Below are positions 1 through 8,372 of a stretch of 64,000 nucleotides of DNA, one piece after another. The position numbers and the translations under genes were made by a program. The notes below the pieces were generated by a model that worked only from the letters and a program-made list of their open reading frames with translations, searched no databases and had not been told where the DNA came from. The stretch spans positions 1-64,000 of the forward strand of contig CAYYLL010000011.1 of NCBI GenBank assembly GCA_964472525.1, read 5' to 3'. The stretch comes from SZUA-37 sp964472525 (GTDB lineage: Bacteria; Pseudomonadota; Gammaproteobacteria; UBA6429; Thiohalophilaceae). Numbering within the stretch: the first letter of the stretch is position 1; every line of letters begins with the position of its first letter.

Positions 1-84
1 TATTTTTTTTCATCGTTATAAACAACTTTAAATTAATTAAAAGTTAATATTATTGCGTACGTCCAACCATAATTTAATTGGCGG
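1..84. other. Left edge, downstream of dsrO
   Basis: AT-rich spacer after the dsrO stop. On the minus strand an ATG at 13-11 opens a reading frame that leaves the window after four codons; it could be the start of the next dsr gene (dsrP is expected after dsrO in this gene order), but no good ribosome binding site precedes it. No terminator hairpin is visible, so the operon probably continues. Confidence 0.3.
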
Positions 85-861
85 TTATAAACCTTGATAA
101 CGTACGCCAGTATTCAAGGCGAGATCAGCGCGTAATTGTTGGCCGCCATTTTTAGCCAGTTCTTTTGAAATAGTACTATTGCTATCATTCAAGTCACCAA
201 AATACATGGCTTGATGACCTTCGGCATTACAGGCTTCAACGCAAGCAGGTGTTTCGCCTGCATCAACACGGTGTACACATAAATTACAAGACTCAACTGT
301 TCCTTTACCGCGTGGTGCATATACTTTCTGGTTATGAACTGCTTCATGGATAAATGAACGTGCTTTATATGGGCAAGCCATCATGCAGTAACGACAACCA
401 ATACAAATATGCTTATCCACTAATACGATGCCATCGGCACGTTTGAATGAAGCACCAGTAGGGCAGACGTCAGTACAAGGCGCTTTTTCACAATGTTGGC
501 ACAGTAACGGTAATGACTGCACATGGCCTGTTTGTTTATCCTTAAGTTTTACTTTACGGATCCAAACTGCTTTTTGTGATGCACGAGAATGTTCTTCTGA
601 ATGGTTTATTTCGCCCCAGCCATTTTCGACCTGACAAGCAGTGACACATGCCGTACAACCTGTACTGCATTTACTGGTATTAACTAATAATCCCCAGCGG
701 TTCTTACTAGTGACGGCTTGCCCTGGTGGCTTTGCCTGAGCAACTTCAGTTAAAAGCATTCCCGGTGCGAGTGCAAAGCCAACAGCGGCTGCAGTTTTAC
801 CGAAAAATTGTCTACGGTATAAATCAGTTGTTGATTCGTTAGTATTGACTGGCTGTGTCAT
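85..861 (-). CDS. dsrO: DsrO, periplasmic iron-sulfur subunit of DsrMKJOP
   Basis: A 258-residue ferredoxin-like electron-transfer protein. A twin-arginine signal (YRRQFFGK, residues 15-22, followed by a hydrophobic stretch) predicts Tat export to the periplasm. Four cysteine clusters follow: CSTGCTACVTAC, CQHCEKAPCTDVCP, CIGCRYCMMACP and CNLCVHRVDAGETPAC, the usual set for four [4Fe-4S] clusters of the DsrO/NrfC/DmsB type. Its ATG overlaps the dsrJ stop in an ATGA junction, so the two are translationally coupled. It is expected to pass electrons between DsrJ and the membrane subunit DsrP, which would lie just outside the window. Family and order make the assignment secure. Confidence 0.95.
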   Translation of the reverse strand: MTQPVNTNESTTDLYRRQFFGKTAAAVGFALAPGMLLTEVAQAKPPGQAVTSKNRWGLLVNTSKCSTGCTACVTACQVENGWGEINHSEEHSRASQKAVWIRKVKLKDKQTGHVQSLPLLCQHCEKAPCTDVCPTGASFKRADGIVLVDKHICIGCRYCMMACPYKARSFIHEAVHNQKVYAPRGKGTVESCNLCVHRVDAGETPACVEACNAEGHQAMYFGDLNDSNSTISKELAKNGGQQLRADLALNTGVRYQGL

Positions 862-1274
862 TTAACGGTGCTCCCGGTTCTACTTGCTACGGTTGGCTTA
901 GAATTATGACAGTCAAAGCAATCTACTTTTACCGCAGCATAATTATGGCATGAGCTACAAAAATACTTGTCTTCACCAAAGTTTGGATAATTCCCTTTGG
1001 CATCTTTTGTTACGTGACAACTAATGCATCGAGCCAAGCTATCTTTTTTGGTTCGAATACCTTTGTACATAGTCTCATCACGTTGATGCAAGAGATACTT
1101 CATATGGTTTTTACGCATATCTTTAACATCACGAACACACAATGTTTTCGGATTTGCTTTAGCTTTTGCTTTAGGCACAATTGGCAGTATATCGCTTGCC
1201 TGTGCGAACACAGGAAGAAGTAATAAAACGCCTGTCAATATGCTTATTATAGTTTTATGGCTTAACACAATCAT
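858..1274 (-). CDS. dsrJ: DsrJ, periplasmic triheme cytochrome c
   Basis: A 138-residue c-type cytochrome with an N-terminal signal or anchor helix (residues 8-25) and three CXXCH sites (CISCH 83-87, CSSCH 106-110, CFDCH 119-123). Cys46 in the motif LCVRD matches the position of the cysteine proposed as an unusual axial haem ligand in Allochromatium DsrJ. It belongs to the DsrMKJOP transmembrane complex and is placed between dsrL and dsrO, overlapping dsrO by 4 bp. The role as a periplasmic electron or sulfur site is known for the family; nothing further is visible here. Confidence 0.95.
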   Translation of the reverse strand: MIVLSHKTIISILTGVLLLLPVFAQASDILPIVPKAKAKANPKTLCVRDVKDMRKNHMKYLLHQRDETMYKGIRTKKDSLARCISCHVTKDAKGNYPNFGEDKYFCSSCHNYAAVKVDCFDCHNSKPTVASRTGSTVK

Positions 1275-1286
1275 ACCTCAAGTTTA

Positions 1287-3227
1287 TTAGTCGCCCATTG
1301 CCATGTCGATGTAACCAGTCGGACATACATCCGCACAGATATGACAACCGATACAACGGTCATAGTCTGTTGCTACGTAACGGCCCATGGTTGATTTGTC
1401 TTTCTTAACACGGTAAACCGCATCTTGAGGACAATAGATAACACAGTTATCACATTCGAAACACATTCCACAACTCATGCAGCGGTCTGATTCTTCGATA
1501 GCTTCTTCTTCAGTTAGACCAAACATACGTTCTTTGAAATGCCCTAAAACTTCTTCGGAATCTGGCACATCTTCTTTGCGTTTGTGGCGTGGAGTGAAGT
1601 CGAAATGACCCAGGAATAATTGGTCTGATGCAATAATTTCATGTGCGGAACGATCTTCGTAGTTATGGATAGCAAAATTACTTGATTCTGTTGCCCATGC
1701 ACTTGAATGGTCGTACTCAGTTGGTTCAGTACCGGTTTCACGTAATTTTTGTAACAAGTTAAAATGATGCTTATCAACTTTAGGTCGACGGCCCATTTCT
1801 TCAGAAGAGAAGTAATGTTCAATACTTTCGGCTGCAATCGATGCTTGACCAATTGCTGTTGTTAACAAGTGAGGACGTACCACGTCACCTGCAACGAAGT
1901 GACCATCTTTCCCCGACACTTGGAAATGTGCATCAGCATCGATAAAGCCTTTATCGTTACCGATACCTTCAATACCGGTTAAGTCTGCACCTTGACCAAT
2001 CGCTGCAACGATTAAGTCACATTCGATATCGTATTCAGAACCTTCGATAGGTGTTTTACCATCATCTTCAAGTTTTTGAACTTTAAGTGCAGTTGCACGG
2101 CCATCGGCATCTCGAACAACTTCAATCGGGCTTATGCAACCAAGGATACTAACGCCTTCACGCGTTGCATCATCAATTTCATGTTGTGCCGCAGGCATGT
2201 TTTCGATGGCAGAACGTGAACATAATGTAACCGTTGCGCCTTGACGTTTAGCACTTGAGGCAACGTCATGTGCGGTGTGTCCAAGAATAACGTTTTCTGG
2301 ACGATCATTTTCATGAATTTCTGTGATATGGCCTAAACGACGGGCAACGGATACAACGTCAATGGATGTATCACCACCACCGATAACAACAACGCGTTCT
2401 GACACAAGCTGTAATTTACCCATGTTAAAGGCTTCAAGGAAATCAACACCGGTTAAGCAGTTAATAGCTTCTGCACCAGGGATTGGAAGAGGTCGACCTT
2501 TTTTAGCACCCAATGCCCATAAAATGGCATCAAATTCTTTTTCAACATCGTCCATGCTGACATCAACACCAACACGTGTGTTTGTTTTAACTTCAACACC
2601 CATGTCAATAATACGTTTAATTTCGCCATCAAGTACTTTGCGTGGCGTACGATAGCCAGGAATACCATAGCGCATCATGCCACCAAGATCTTCATGGTCA
2701 TCAAAGATAGTACACGCATGACCTTTTAAACGAAGCTGGTAAGCAGCTGCTAAACCAGCAGGGCCGCCACCAATGATAGCCACTTTTTTGCCGGTGTCTT
2801 TTGCTGCAGATTCAAAGGTGAAACCGTTGTCTAAAGCAGTATCACCAATGTATTGTTCAACTGCATTAATACCAACAAAGTCTTCAACTTGGTTACGGTT
2901 ACAACCGTCTTGACAAGGTGCTGGACATACGCGACCCATAATAGATGGGAAAGGATTGGCTGCAGTTGAACGACGGAATGCATATTCTTGCATTGTCATA
3001 TCACCAGCAGGTTTTTCAATACCACGAATAATATCTAACCAACCACGGATATCCTCACCAGAAGGGCAACTACCTTGACAAGGTGGTGTGCGATTCACAT
3101 AAGTGGGGCATTTGTAAGAAGTGTCTTCTACAAATATTGCTTTAGCAAAGTTAGTGACATCATGGTCACCATCTTTGTATTTACGGAACGTTAGCTTTGT
3201 ATTGATATCTTCGCTTGATGTTGCCAT
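1287..3227 (-). CDS. dsrL: DsrL, NAD(P)H:acceptor oxidoreductase of reverse Dsr
   Basis: A 646-residue iron-sulfur flavoprotein related to the small subunit of glutamate synthase. The N-terminal cysteines (CPAPCQDGCNRNQVE region) bind clusters; the FAD Rossmann motif IIGGGPAGLAAA lies near residue 152 and a second NAD(P) motif VVIGGGDTSIDVV near residue 280. The C-terminus carries a two-cluster ferredoxin domain (CMSCGMCFECDNCVIYCP and CIGCHICADVCP). DsrL is characteristic of sulfur oxidisers, where it couples sulfite production by DsrAB to NAD(P) reduction, so its presence supports oxidative rather than reductive operation. It sits between dsrK and dsrJ with a 12-bp gap to dsrJ. Confidence 0.96.
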   Translation of the reverse strand: MATSSEDINTKLTFRKYKDGDHDVTNFAKAIFVEDTSYKCPTYVNRTPPCQGSCPSGEDIRGWLDIIRGIEKPAGDMTMQEYAFRRSTAANPFPSIMGRVCPAPCQDGCNRNQVEDFVGINAVEQYIGDTALDNGFTFESAAKDTGKKVAIIGGGPAGLAAAYQLRLKGHACTIFDDHEDLGGMMRYGIPGYRTPRKVLDGEIKRIIDMGVEVKTNTRVGVDVSMDDVEKEFDAILWALGAKKGRPLPIPGAEAINCLTGVDFLEAFNMGKLQLVSERVVVIGGGDTSIDVVSVARRLGHITEIHENDRPENVILGHTAHDVASSAKRQGATVTLCSRSAIENMPAAQHEIDDATREGVSILGCISPIEVVRDADGRATALKVQKLEDDGKTPIEGSEYDIECDLIVAAIGQGADLTGIEGIGNDKGFIDADAHFQVSGKDGHFVAGDVVRPHLLTTAIGQASIAAESIEHYFSSEEMGRRPKVDKHHFNLLQKLRETGTEPTEYDHSSAWATESSNFAIHNYEDRSAHEIIASDQLFLGHFDFTPRHKRKEDVPDSEEVLGHFKERMFGLTEEEAIEESDRCMSCGMCFECDNCVIYCPQDAVYRVKKDKSTMGRYVATDYDRCIGCHICADVCPTGYIDMAMGD

Positions 3228-3278
3228 ATCTATGTCTCCAATACGTATGATACTTGAATATATGTTAAAAGTTATTTA

Positions 3279-4820
3279 TTAAGCGGCATCTGTTTCGTCA
3301 GCTTCATCATCTTTAGGCGCGTCGCTTAAGATAATGGCAGAGCTAACAAGTTGATGCACACTGACAATTTGATCCATAGTGAATCCATAATAAGGAAGCA
3401 CTTTGGTAAACTGGCTTTTACAGATGGCGCAAATGGCCGCCATATGTGTTACGCCGTATTCGTTCGTTACATGTTGCAATGCTGTTGCTCTTGGCAAGGC
3501 ACCTTTAACACGTAATTCCATAATATCGTCTGTTAATAGACCGCCGCCGCCGCCGCAGCAGAAAGTGGCTTCACCGATAGTATCGGATGGCATATCAACA
3601 TAGTTGTTACAGGCTGCTTTAATAACAGCACGAGGAATTGTAAATTGCCCACCGGGTTGATCACCCATTCTTGATGCTCGTGCAACGTTGCATGAGTCAT
3701 GGAAGGTGAGAGTCATATCATCATTTTTTGACTTATCAAATTTGAGCTCACCTTTTTGGAGCATGTCATAGGTAAATTCGCAGATGTGCTGTGGTATAGG
3801 GTAGTTTTGATCCAGGAAGTCAAAGGGACCGGCCAGGGTATTTAAGAAGCTGTAAGCAACACGCCATGCGTGACCACATTCACCAAATACAATACGTTTA
3901 ACACCTAAATCAATAGCAGCTTTACGGATACGCAATGAAAGAGTACGCATGTTTTCGTAACTGCCAATGAACATACCAAAATTAGCGGCTTCTGATGCGT
4001 AGGAGCTGATTGTCCAACTGACACCAGCTTCATGGAAAACTTTGGCGTAACCCATTAAACCATCAACATGAGGCTCGGCAAAAAAGTCGGCAGAAGGGGT
4101 GATTAATAAAATATCTGCACCCTTAACATCCAGAGGAAGTTTAACGGCGACGCCATCATCTTCTTCTATTTCTTCTTCAAGCCCTTCTAATGTATCGGCT
4201 AAGGCACGTTCAGGCAGACCAAGGTTGTTACCAATTCGACCTGCTTTTTCAATAATCTGGTTACAGTATTTTTGGCCAAGACCAATATGGTCAAGAATTT
4301 CGCGAGCAGCCATTGAAATTTCTGCAGTATCTATACCAATAGGGCAGTAAACAGAACAGCGCCGACATTGTGAACATTGATGAAAGTAAACATACCAGTC
4401 ATCAATGACTTCTTTGGTTAATTCTTTTGCACCGACAAATCCGGGGATACCCAGTTTAGCGAAAAGCCGACCAGTGAAAGTGTGGTAATAGCGATAGACT
4501 TGTCGTAATAAATCTTGGCGTGCAACCGGCATATTTTTAGGGTCTTGTGTGCCGAGAAAATAATGGCACTTATCTGTGCAAGCACCGCACTTAATACAAG
4601 AATCCAGAAATACTCTTAAAGATCGGTATTTACCTGATAATTCCTTAAGTTTATCAATAACCACTTCTTTCCAGTTATCGATAAGCCCAGCTGGATACCC
4701 AAGAGGTTCCTGGAATTCCAGTTTTGCCTTAAAAGGTTGGCTGTGTGCCATGGTGCCTCTTTTAAGCTTTGGAACGCTGGTGTACGCTTGTGTTATTTCA
4801 GGTACTTCAAAATCTGCCAC
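3279..4820 (-). CDS. dsrK: DsrK, cytoplasmic HdrD-like iron-sulfur subunit
   Basis: A 513-residue protein related to the catalytic subunit of heterodisulfide reductase. Two classical [4Fe-4S] motifs (CIKCGACTDKC near residue 75 and CSQCRRCSVYCP near residue 150) are followed by CCG-type motifs (HDSCNVARASRMG, CCGGGGGLL and the late CAIC) that build the non-cubane catalytic cluster acting on DsrC trisulfide or disulfide. It pairs with the membrane cytochrome DsrM, encoded 30 bp upstream. The C-terminus is acidic (DDEADETDAA). Start chosen at the ATG after a short purine-rich stretch. Confidence 0.96.
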   Translation of the reverse strand: MADFEVPEITQAYTSVPKLKRGTMAHSQPFKAKLEFQEPLGYPAGLIDNWKEVVIDKLKELSGKYRSLRVFLDSCIKCGACTDKCHYFLGTQDPKNMPVARQDLLRQVYRYYHTFTGRLFAKLGIPGFVGAKELTKEVIDDWYVYFHQCSQCRRCSVYCPIGIDTAEISMAAREILDHIGLGQKYCNQIIEKAGRIGNNLGLPERALADTLEGLEEEIEEDDGVAVKLPLDVKGADILLITPSADFFAEPHVDGLMGYAKVFHEAGVSWTISSYASEAANFGMFIGSYENMRTLSLRIRKAAIDLGVKRIVFGECGHAWRVAYSFLNTLAGPFDFLDQNYPIPQHICEFTYDMLQKGELKFDKSKNDDMTLTFHDSCNVARASRMGDQPGGQFTIPRAVIKAACNNYVDMPSDTIGEATFCCGGGGGLLTDDIMELRVKGALPRATALQHVTNEYGVTHMAAICAICKSQFTKVLPYYGFTMDQIVSVHQLVSSAIILSDAPKDDEADETDAA

Positions 4821-4850
4821 AGTAGATTCCTCAAAAATTCGTTATATTAT

Positions 4851-5603
4851 TTATTTTCTATCTGCTTCAAGTTTTGCAGCCCACTCAACAATGTGTCGTT
4901 TTTCGCGTGGGTTATCAACCTGATTACGTGTTGGACTAAAGAAAATACCTGGTGCATGTAATAGTTTTGAAACAGGAAAAATAATCAACAGTGATGCAAC
5001 AAGTGCTAAATGTGTTAGTACCAGTATGTCGCTTGGTAAATCCTGAGGATTAAAAGTGACTAAGCCAAAAGCAAATGCTTTGAGCTGCACAATGTCAGTG
5101 TGGTTAACAAAAGACATCAACATACCGGTAGTGGCAATACTAAAAATAAGTATAAGCATTAAATAATCGGACGGAGCAGAAATATAGCGTACGCGATCAA
5201 CAAAGAGTCGGCGACCAAATAGCCCAAGTAAGCCGATTAGCATTAAGAAACCACCGTATTGACCGGCAAAGAGAACCAACCAGTTATCAATCAATGGCCA
5301 AAAAACGGAATCGGGGGATATCACGTAACGCAAGTGGCGGAAGAAGGCGAGTAACAAAGACAGATGAAACATCCAGCCAAAAAGCCACGTCCATTTTGTT
5401 GCCTTAAATAAACTATTAAAAAGCGCAACTTCTGTAAATAGACGGAAAACAACACCTGCTTTGGTAACGGGAGCAGGGGTTGTAGGAATTTTTAAAGGTG
5501 CAGGTGTTTTTGCGTATACGTAAACACGGTAGGCAACGCCTACAAAAAAAACAGTCACTGCTGAATAAAATAAAATTGTATAAAAAACTGATAGAGCTGA
5601 CAT
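4851..5603 (-). CDS. dsrM: DsrM, membrane cytochrome b (NarI-like)
   Basis: A 250-residue integral membrane protein with about five hydrophobic helices (around residues 5-25, 70-90, 110-130, 145-165 and 190-215). It resembles the NarI family of dihaem b subunits that exchange electrons with the quinone pool. It precedes dsrK, its usual partner, by 30 bp. A 109-bp gap containing a strong hairpin separates it from dsrC upstream. Confidence 0.94.
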   Translation of the reverse strand: MSALSVFYTILFYSAVTVFFVGVAYRVYVYAKTPAPLKIPTTPAPVTKAGVVFRLFTEVALFNSLFKATKWTWLFGWMFHLSLLLAFFRHLRYVISPDSVFWPLIDNWLVLFAGQYGGFLMLIGLLGLFGRRLFVDRVRYISAPSDYLMLILIFSIATTGMLMSFVNHTDIVQLKAFAFGLVTFNPQDLPSDILVLTHLALVASLLIIFPVSKLLHAPGIFFSPTRNQVDNPREKRHIVEWAAKLEADRK

Positions 5604-5667
5604 TTATCAGGTCTCGCTATAGTTAACTTAAAATTAAGTATCTTGGGTCAATTATTTATAAAAGAGA

Positions 5668-5691
5668 GGAGGTAGGCCGGGCCTAACCTCC
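5668..5691 (-). terminator. Hairpin after dsrC (attenuator or processing site)
   Basis: Directly after dsrC on the minus strand is a GC-rich stem: GGAGGTTAGGC pairs with GCCTACCTCC around a short loop, followed by TCTCTTTTATA. It looks like a leaky intrinsic terminator or an mRNA-stabilising hairpin. It would let dsrC transcripts accumulate above dsrMKLJO transcripts. Structure is read from sequence; its effect is inferred. Confidence 0.6.
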
Positions 5692-5712
5692 AAACTTTAT
5701 TGTGCGTGTAAC

Positions 5713-6048
5713 TTATACGCAACCAGTTGGCTTTGGTAAGCCAGCATATTTACATGCTTGTTTACCTGGTCCATATGGGAACAACTCGTATAAGTACTTG
5801 CTGTTACCTTTGTCTTTACCTAATTTTTTGCCAATCGCTTTAGTTAATACACGTACAGCAGGTGCGATTTGGTATTCTTCGTAATATTCACGTAAGAAGT
5901 TAATAACTTCCCAATGAGCATCTGTTAATTCTGCGTCTTCAGCAGCAGCCATTACGCCTGCAATTTCAGGAACCCATGAAGCAAGATCTACTAAGTAGCC
6001 TTCTTCGTCAACTTCATACTCTTTACCATTTACTTCAATACTAGACAT
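5713..6048 (-). CDS. dsrC: DsrC, sulfur-carrier protein
   Basis: A 111-residue DsrC/TusE-family protein. The flexible C-terminal arm keeps both redox cysteines: Cys99 in KQACKYAGLP and the penultimate Cys110 in PTGCV, eleven residues apart as in catalytic DsrC. It takes persulfide sulfur from DsrEFH, presents it to DsrAB, and is released as a trisulfide that DsrMK can process. It lies between dsrH and dsrM and is followed by a hairpin that may favour its expression. A cysteine-less paralogue is encoded at 12272-12613. Confidence 0.97.
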   Translation of the reverse strand: MSSIEVNGKEYEVDEEGYLVDLASWVPEIAGVMAAAEDAELTDAHWEVINFLREYYEEYQIAPAVRVLTKAIGKKLGKDKGNSKYLYELFPYGPGKQACKYAGLPKPTGCV

Positions 6049-6086
6049 AATATTTTCCTCGTTCAGGTGAACTTAAAATTTAAAAG

Positions 6087-6395
6087 TTATAACCAAGACT
6101 GAACAGTGTCATTCTTAGTGGTTAATTCAACAAATCCAGCGTAATCAACTATTGTTACGCCATCGATTAATTTTTCTTCACTGATCCCACGAGCTTTTAA
6201 GTCTGGCCCGAGTACCGCAACAGATACATCTTTCATCGCACCTTCAACCATGCTTGAAGAAGCAGTATTTTTCATTGCACTGTAAACACCGTCTTCAATC
6301 ATTAAAATGGTGGCACCTTTTACGGTGTGATTCACACAGGTTTCTAATGAGTTACGGTCAAGTGCCGATTTATTTACAATATGTAACATTGACAT
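6087..6395 (-). CDS. dsrH: DsrH, sulfurtransferase subunit
   Basis: A 102-residue DsrH/TusB-family protein. Cys20 (LETCVNH) matches the conserved cysteine of DsrH. With DsrE and DsrF it forms the cytoplasmic DsrE2F2H2 hexamer that relays persulfide sulfur to DsrC. The gene is 12 bp downstream of dsrF and 38 bp upstream of dsrC. Confidence 0.95.
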   Translation of the reverse strand: MSMLHIVNKSALDRNSLETCVNHTVKGATILMIEDGVYSAMKNTASSSMVEGAMKDVSVAVLGPDLKARGISEEKLIDGVTIVDYAGFVELTTKNDTVQSWL

Positions 6396-6407
6396 TTTTT
6401 AATTCTC

Positions 6408-6812
6408 CTAGAAGCTTAAAACAACTTCTGATTGATCCATTATTTCTGCCATTTCAGTAGCAGTAACAATTTTAATAGAATCTTTCTCAGCCCAATCTTC
6501 GTCTTCATCTTCCCATACGAGATGTTGAAGGTCGTCAATGGTTAGTCCGCGATCGTCTAATGATTCTTTTTCAACATAAATCTTGTTGATGTCGTAATCA
6601 CCTAATGCGGAATAGGTTGGCGAGAAATTTTTCATGCCAATTTCTTTTGTGTCCTGACCTTTAACTAATTGATAAACACCGTCATCAATAAAAGCCAGAG
6701 TAACATCTTGATCGAAAGCAGCGCCAATTAAGACAACTTCTAACGATTCCCACGCGTAAATCGTTCCATAAGGTGCTTTACGATTTACATATAAAAACTT
6801 TTTAACAGCCAT
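6408..6812 (-). CDS. dsrF: DsrF, sulfurtransferase subunit
   Basis: A 134-residue DsrF/TusC-family protein (start MAVKKFLYVNRKAPYGT, typical of the family). It contains no cysteine at all, consistent with a structural role in the DsrEFH hexamer where the transfer cysteines sit in DsrE and DsrH. An acidic stretch (EDEDEDWAEKD) lies near residue 100. The gene is 15 bp from dsrE and 12 bp from dsrH. Confidence 0.95.
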   Translation of the reverse strand: MAVKKFLYVNRKAPYGTIYAWESLEVVLIGAAFDQDVTLAFIDDGVYQLVKGQDTKEIGMKNFSPTYSALGDYDINKIYVEKESLDDRGLTIDDLQHLVWEDEDEDWAEKDSIKIVTATEMAEIMDQSEVVLSF

Positions 6813-6827
6813 TTCTATGTACCTTTA

Positions 6828-7220
6828 TTAATCGCCAAACACAATAGTTCGATCGGCTTCAATACCCGCTTCAATAAGCTGGCCCAAGCCCGAGATACGG
6901 AAACCGTCGGCAATATTGTTGCCGCTTTTACCGTTTCGTTGTTGTTCGCCTTCATCGACGATACCACGACGTTGAGCCGCCGCTACACAAACAACAAGAT
7001 CGAGATCGTGTTCTTTAGCAAGCTCAGACCAACGATTCATTACATTACGATCGTCCTGAGGTGGAGTTGCGTAGGTCGTGCCATTGTTAACACCATCGTG
7101 ATAAAAGAATATCCGGAATATCTCATGACCGGCTTCTAACGCTGCTTTACAAAAGAAGTAAGCAGAGTCAGAAGCTTGATGAGTATAGGGTCCTTCGTGA
7201 ACGCTTATACCAAATTTCAT
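6828..7220 (-). CDS. dsrE: DsrE, persulfide-accepting sulfurtransferase subunit
   Basis: A 130-residue DsrE/TusD-family protein. Cys78 (LVVCVAAAQRRG) matches the essential DsrE Cys78 that carries the persulfide in Allochromatium. It is part of the DsrEFH relay and is present only in sulfur oxidisers among dsr-bearing organisms, which again indicates oxidative function. The gene is 14 bp downstream of dsrB. Confidence 0.96.
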   Translation of the reverse strand: MKFGISVHEGPYTHQASDSAYFFCKAALEAGHEIFRIFFYHDGVNNGTTYATPPQDDRNVMNRWSELAKEHDLDLVVCVAAAQRRGIVDEGEQQRNGKSGNNIADGFRISGLGQLIEAGIEADRTIVFGD

Positions 7221-7234
7221 AGTCAGTTACCTTT

Positions 7235-8311
7235 CTAGAAACGGATATGTGTAGAAGCGTTTAACGAGTTACGTGCACCACGCCAGTTATCAATATGATA
7301 TTTGGTGAATGGTAAACCGGTAACTTCGAAGAAACGTGGCCAACCGATGCGGTCGATCCAGTCGTTAATACGTTCCCAATCTTTAGCGCCGTCTTTGTAT
7401 TCTTTAAGAATACGTTTAACAATGCCAGTCGCTTCAGGCCAACGTGGAGGATTATTGGGGATGCCAGCAGCAACTAATTTTTGGAAAGAAGGTTTGCTAC
7501 GTGCATTAGAGTGATTACCACCCACCCAAATAGCCAGTTTAGAATGCTCTGGATCATTGATTTGCATAGGAGGGCAAGGAGGGAAACATGCACCACAACA
7601 GATACATTTTTTCTCATCTACTTCTAAAGAAGGTTTGCCGTTAACTATTGCAGGACGAATCGCAGCAACTGGGCAACGTGCTACAACAGTAGGACGTTCA
7701 CATACGTTAGCAACTAAATCATGACTGATTTTAGGTGGCTTGGTATGTTGAATGTTAATAGCGATATCGCCTTGACCACCACAGTTAATTTGGCAACATG
7801 AAGTTGTCATATGAACACGGTTAGGCATGTTCCACTGTTTGAATTCATCAATCAGTTCATCCATCATTGATTTAACAACACCGGATGCATCAGTACCAGG
7901 AATATCGCAGTGCAACCAACCTTGTGTGTGAGAAATCATCGCAACTGAGTTACGAGTACCACCCACAACAAAGCCTTCTTTTTCAATTGCAGCAATTAAA
8001 GGCTGAACTTTTGCTTCATCTGTTACGTAGTATTCAATGTTAGAGCGAATTGTGAAACGAACATAGCCGTCTGCAAATTCATCTGCAATTGAAGTTAATT
8101 TACGTAAGGTAAATAAATCTAAAATACGTTGAGTACCTACTTTAACGGTGTAAATAGTATCACCTGTTTTAGAAACATGTTTTAAAACACCGGGTTGTGG
8201 ATCTTCGTGATAGCTCCACATGCCAAAGTTTTTACGCATTGCTGGGTGCATATATTGGAACCCGTCTGGGCACCCTGATTCAATCGGCTCGCGCATATCT
8301 GCCATTGCCAT
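7235..8311 (-). CDS. dsrB: DsrB, reverse dissimilatory sulfite reductase beta subunit
   Basis: A 358-residue subunit of the sirohaem sulfite reductase, working here in the oxidising direction to make sulfite from DsrC-bound sulfur. Visible motifs are the CCQINCGGQGD segment near residue 170 for sirohaem-[4Fe-4S] binding, the CERPTVVARCP segment, and the inserted ferredoxin domain CICCGACFPPCPP near residue 235. It follows dsrA by 61 bp and precedes dsrE. Confidence 0.97.
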   Translation of the reverse strand: MAMADMREPIESGCPDGFQYMHPAMRKNFGMWSYHEDPQPGVLKHVSKTGDTIYTVKVGTQRILDLFTLRKLTSIADEFADGYVRFTIRSNIEYYVTDEAKVQPLIAAIEKEGFVVGGTRNSVAMISHTQGWLHCDIPGTDASGVVKSMMDELIDEFKQWNMPNRVHMTTSCCQINCGGQGDIAINIQHTKPPKISHDLVANVCERPTVVARCPVAAIRPAIVNGKPSLEVDEKKCICCGACFPPCPPMQINDPEHSKLAIWVGGNHSNARSKPSFQKLVAAGIPNNPPRWPEATGIVKRILKEYKDGAKDWERINDWIDRIGWPRFFEVTGLPFTKYHIDNWRGARNSLNASTHIRF

Positions 8312-8372
8312 GGTAATTCTCCTAAATCTTTAAAATATTTAAATTAGAATTCGTTAAAAAGTGATCAAGCAA

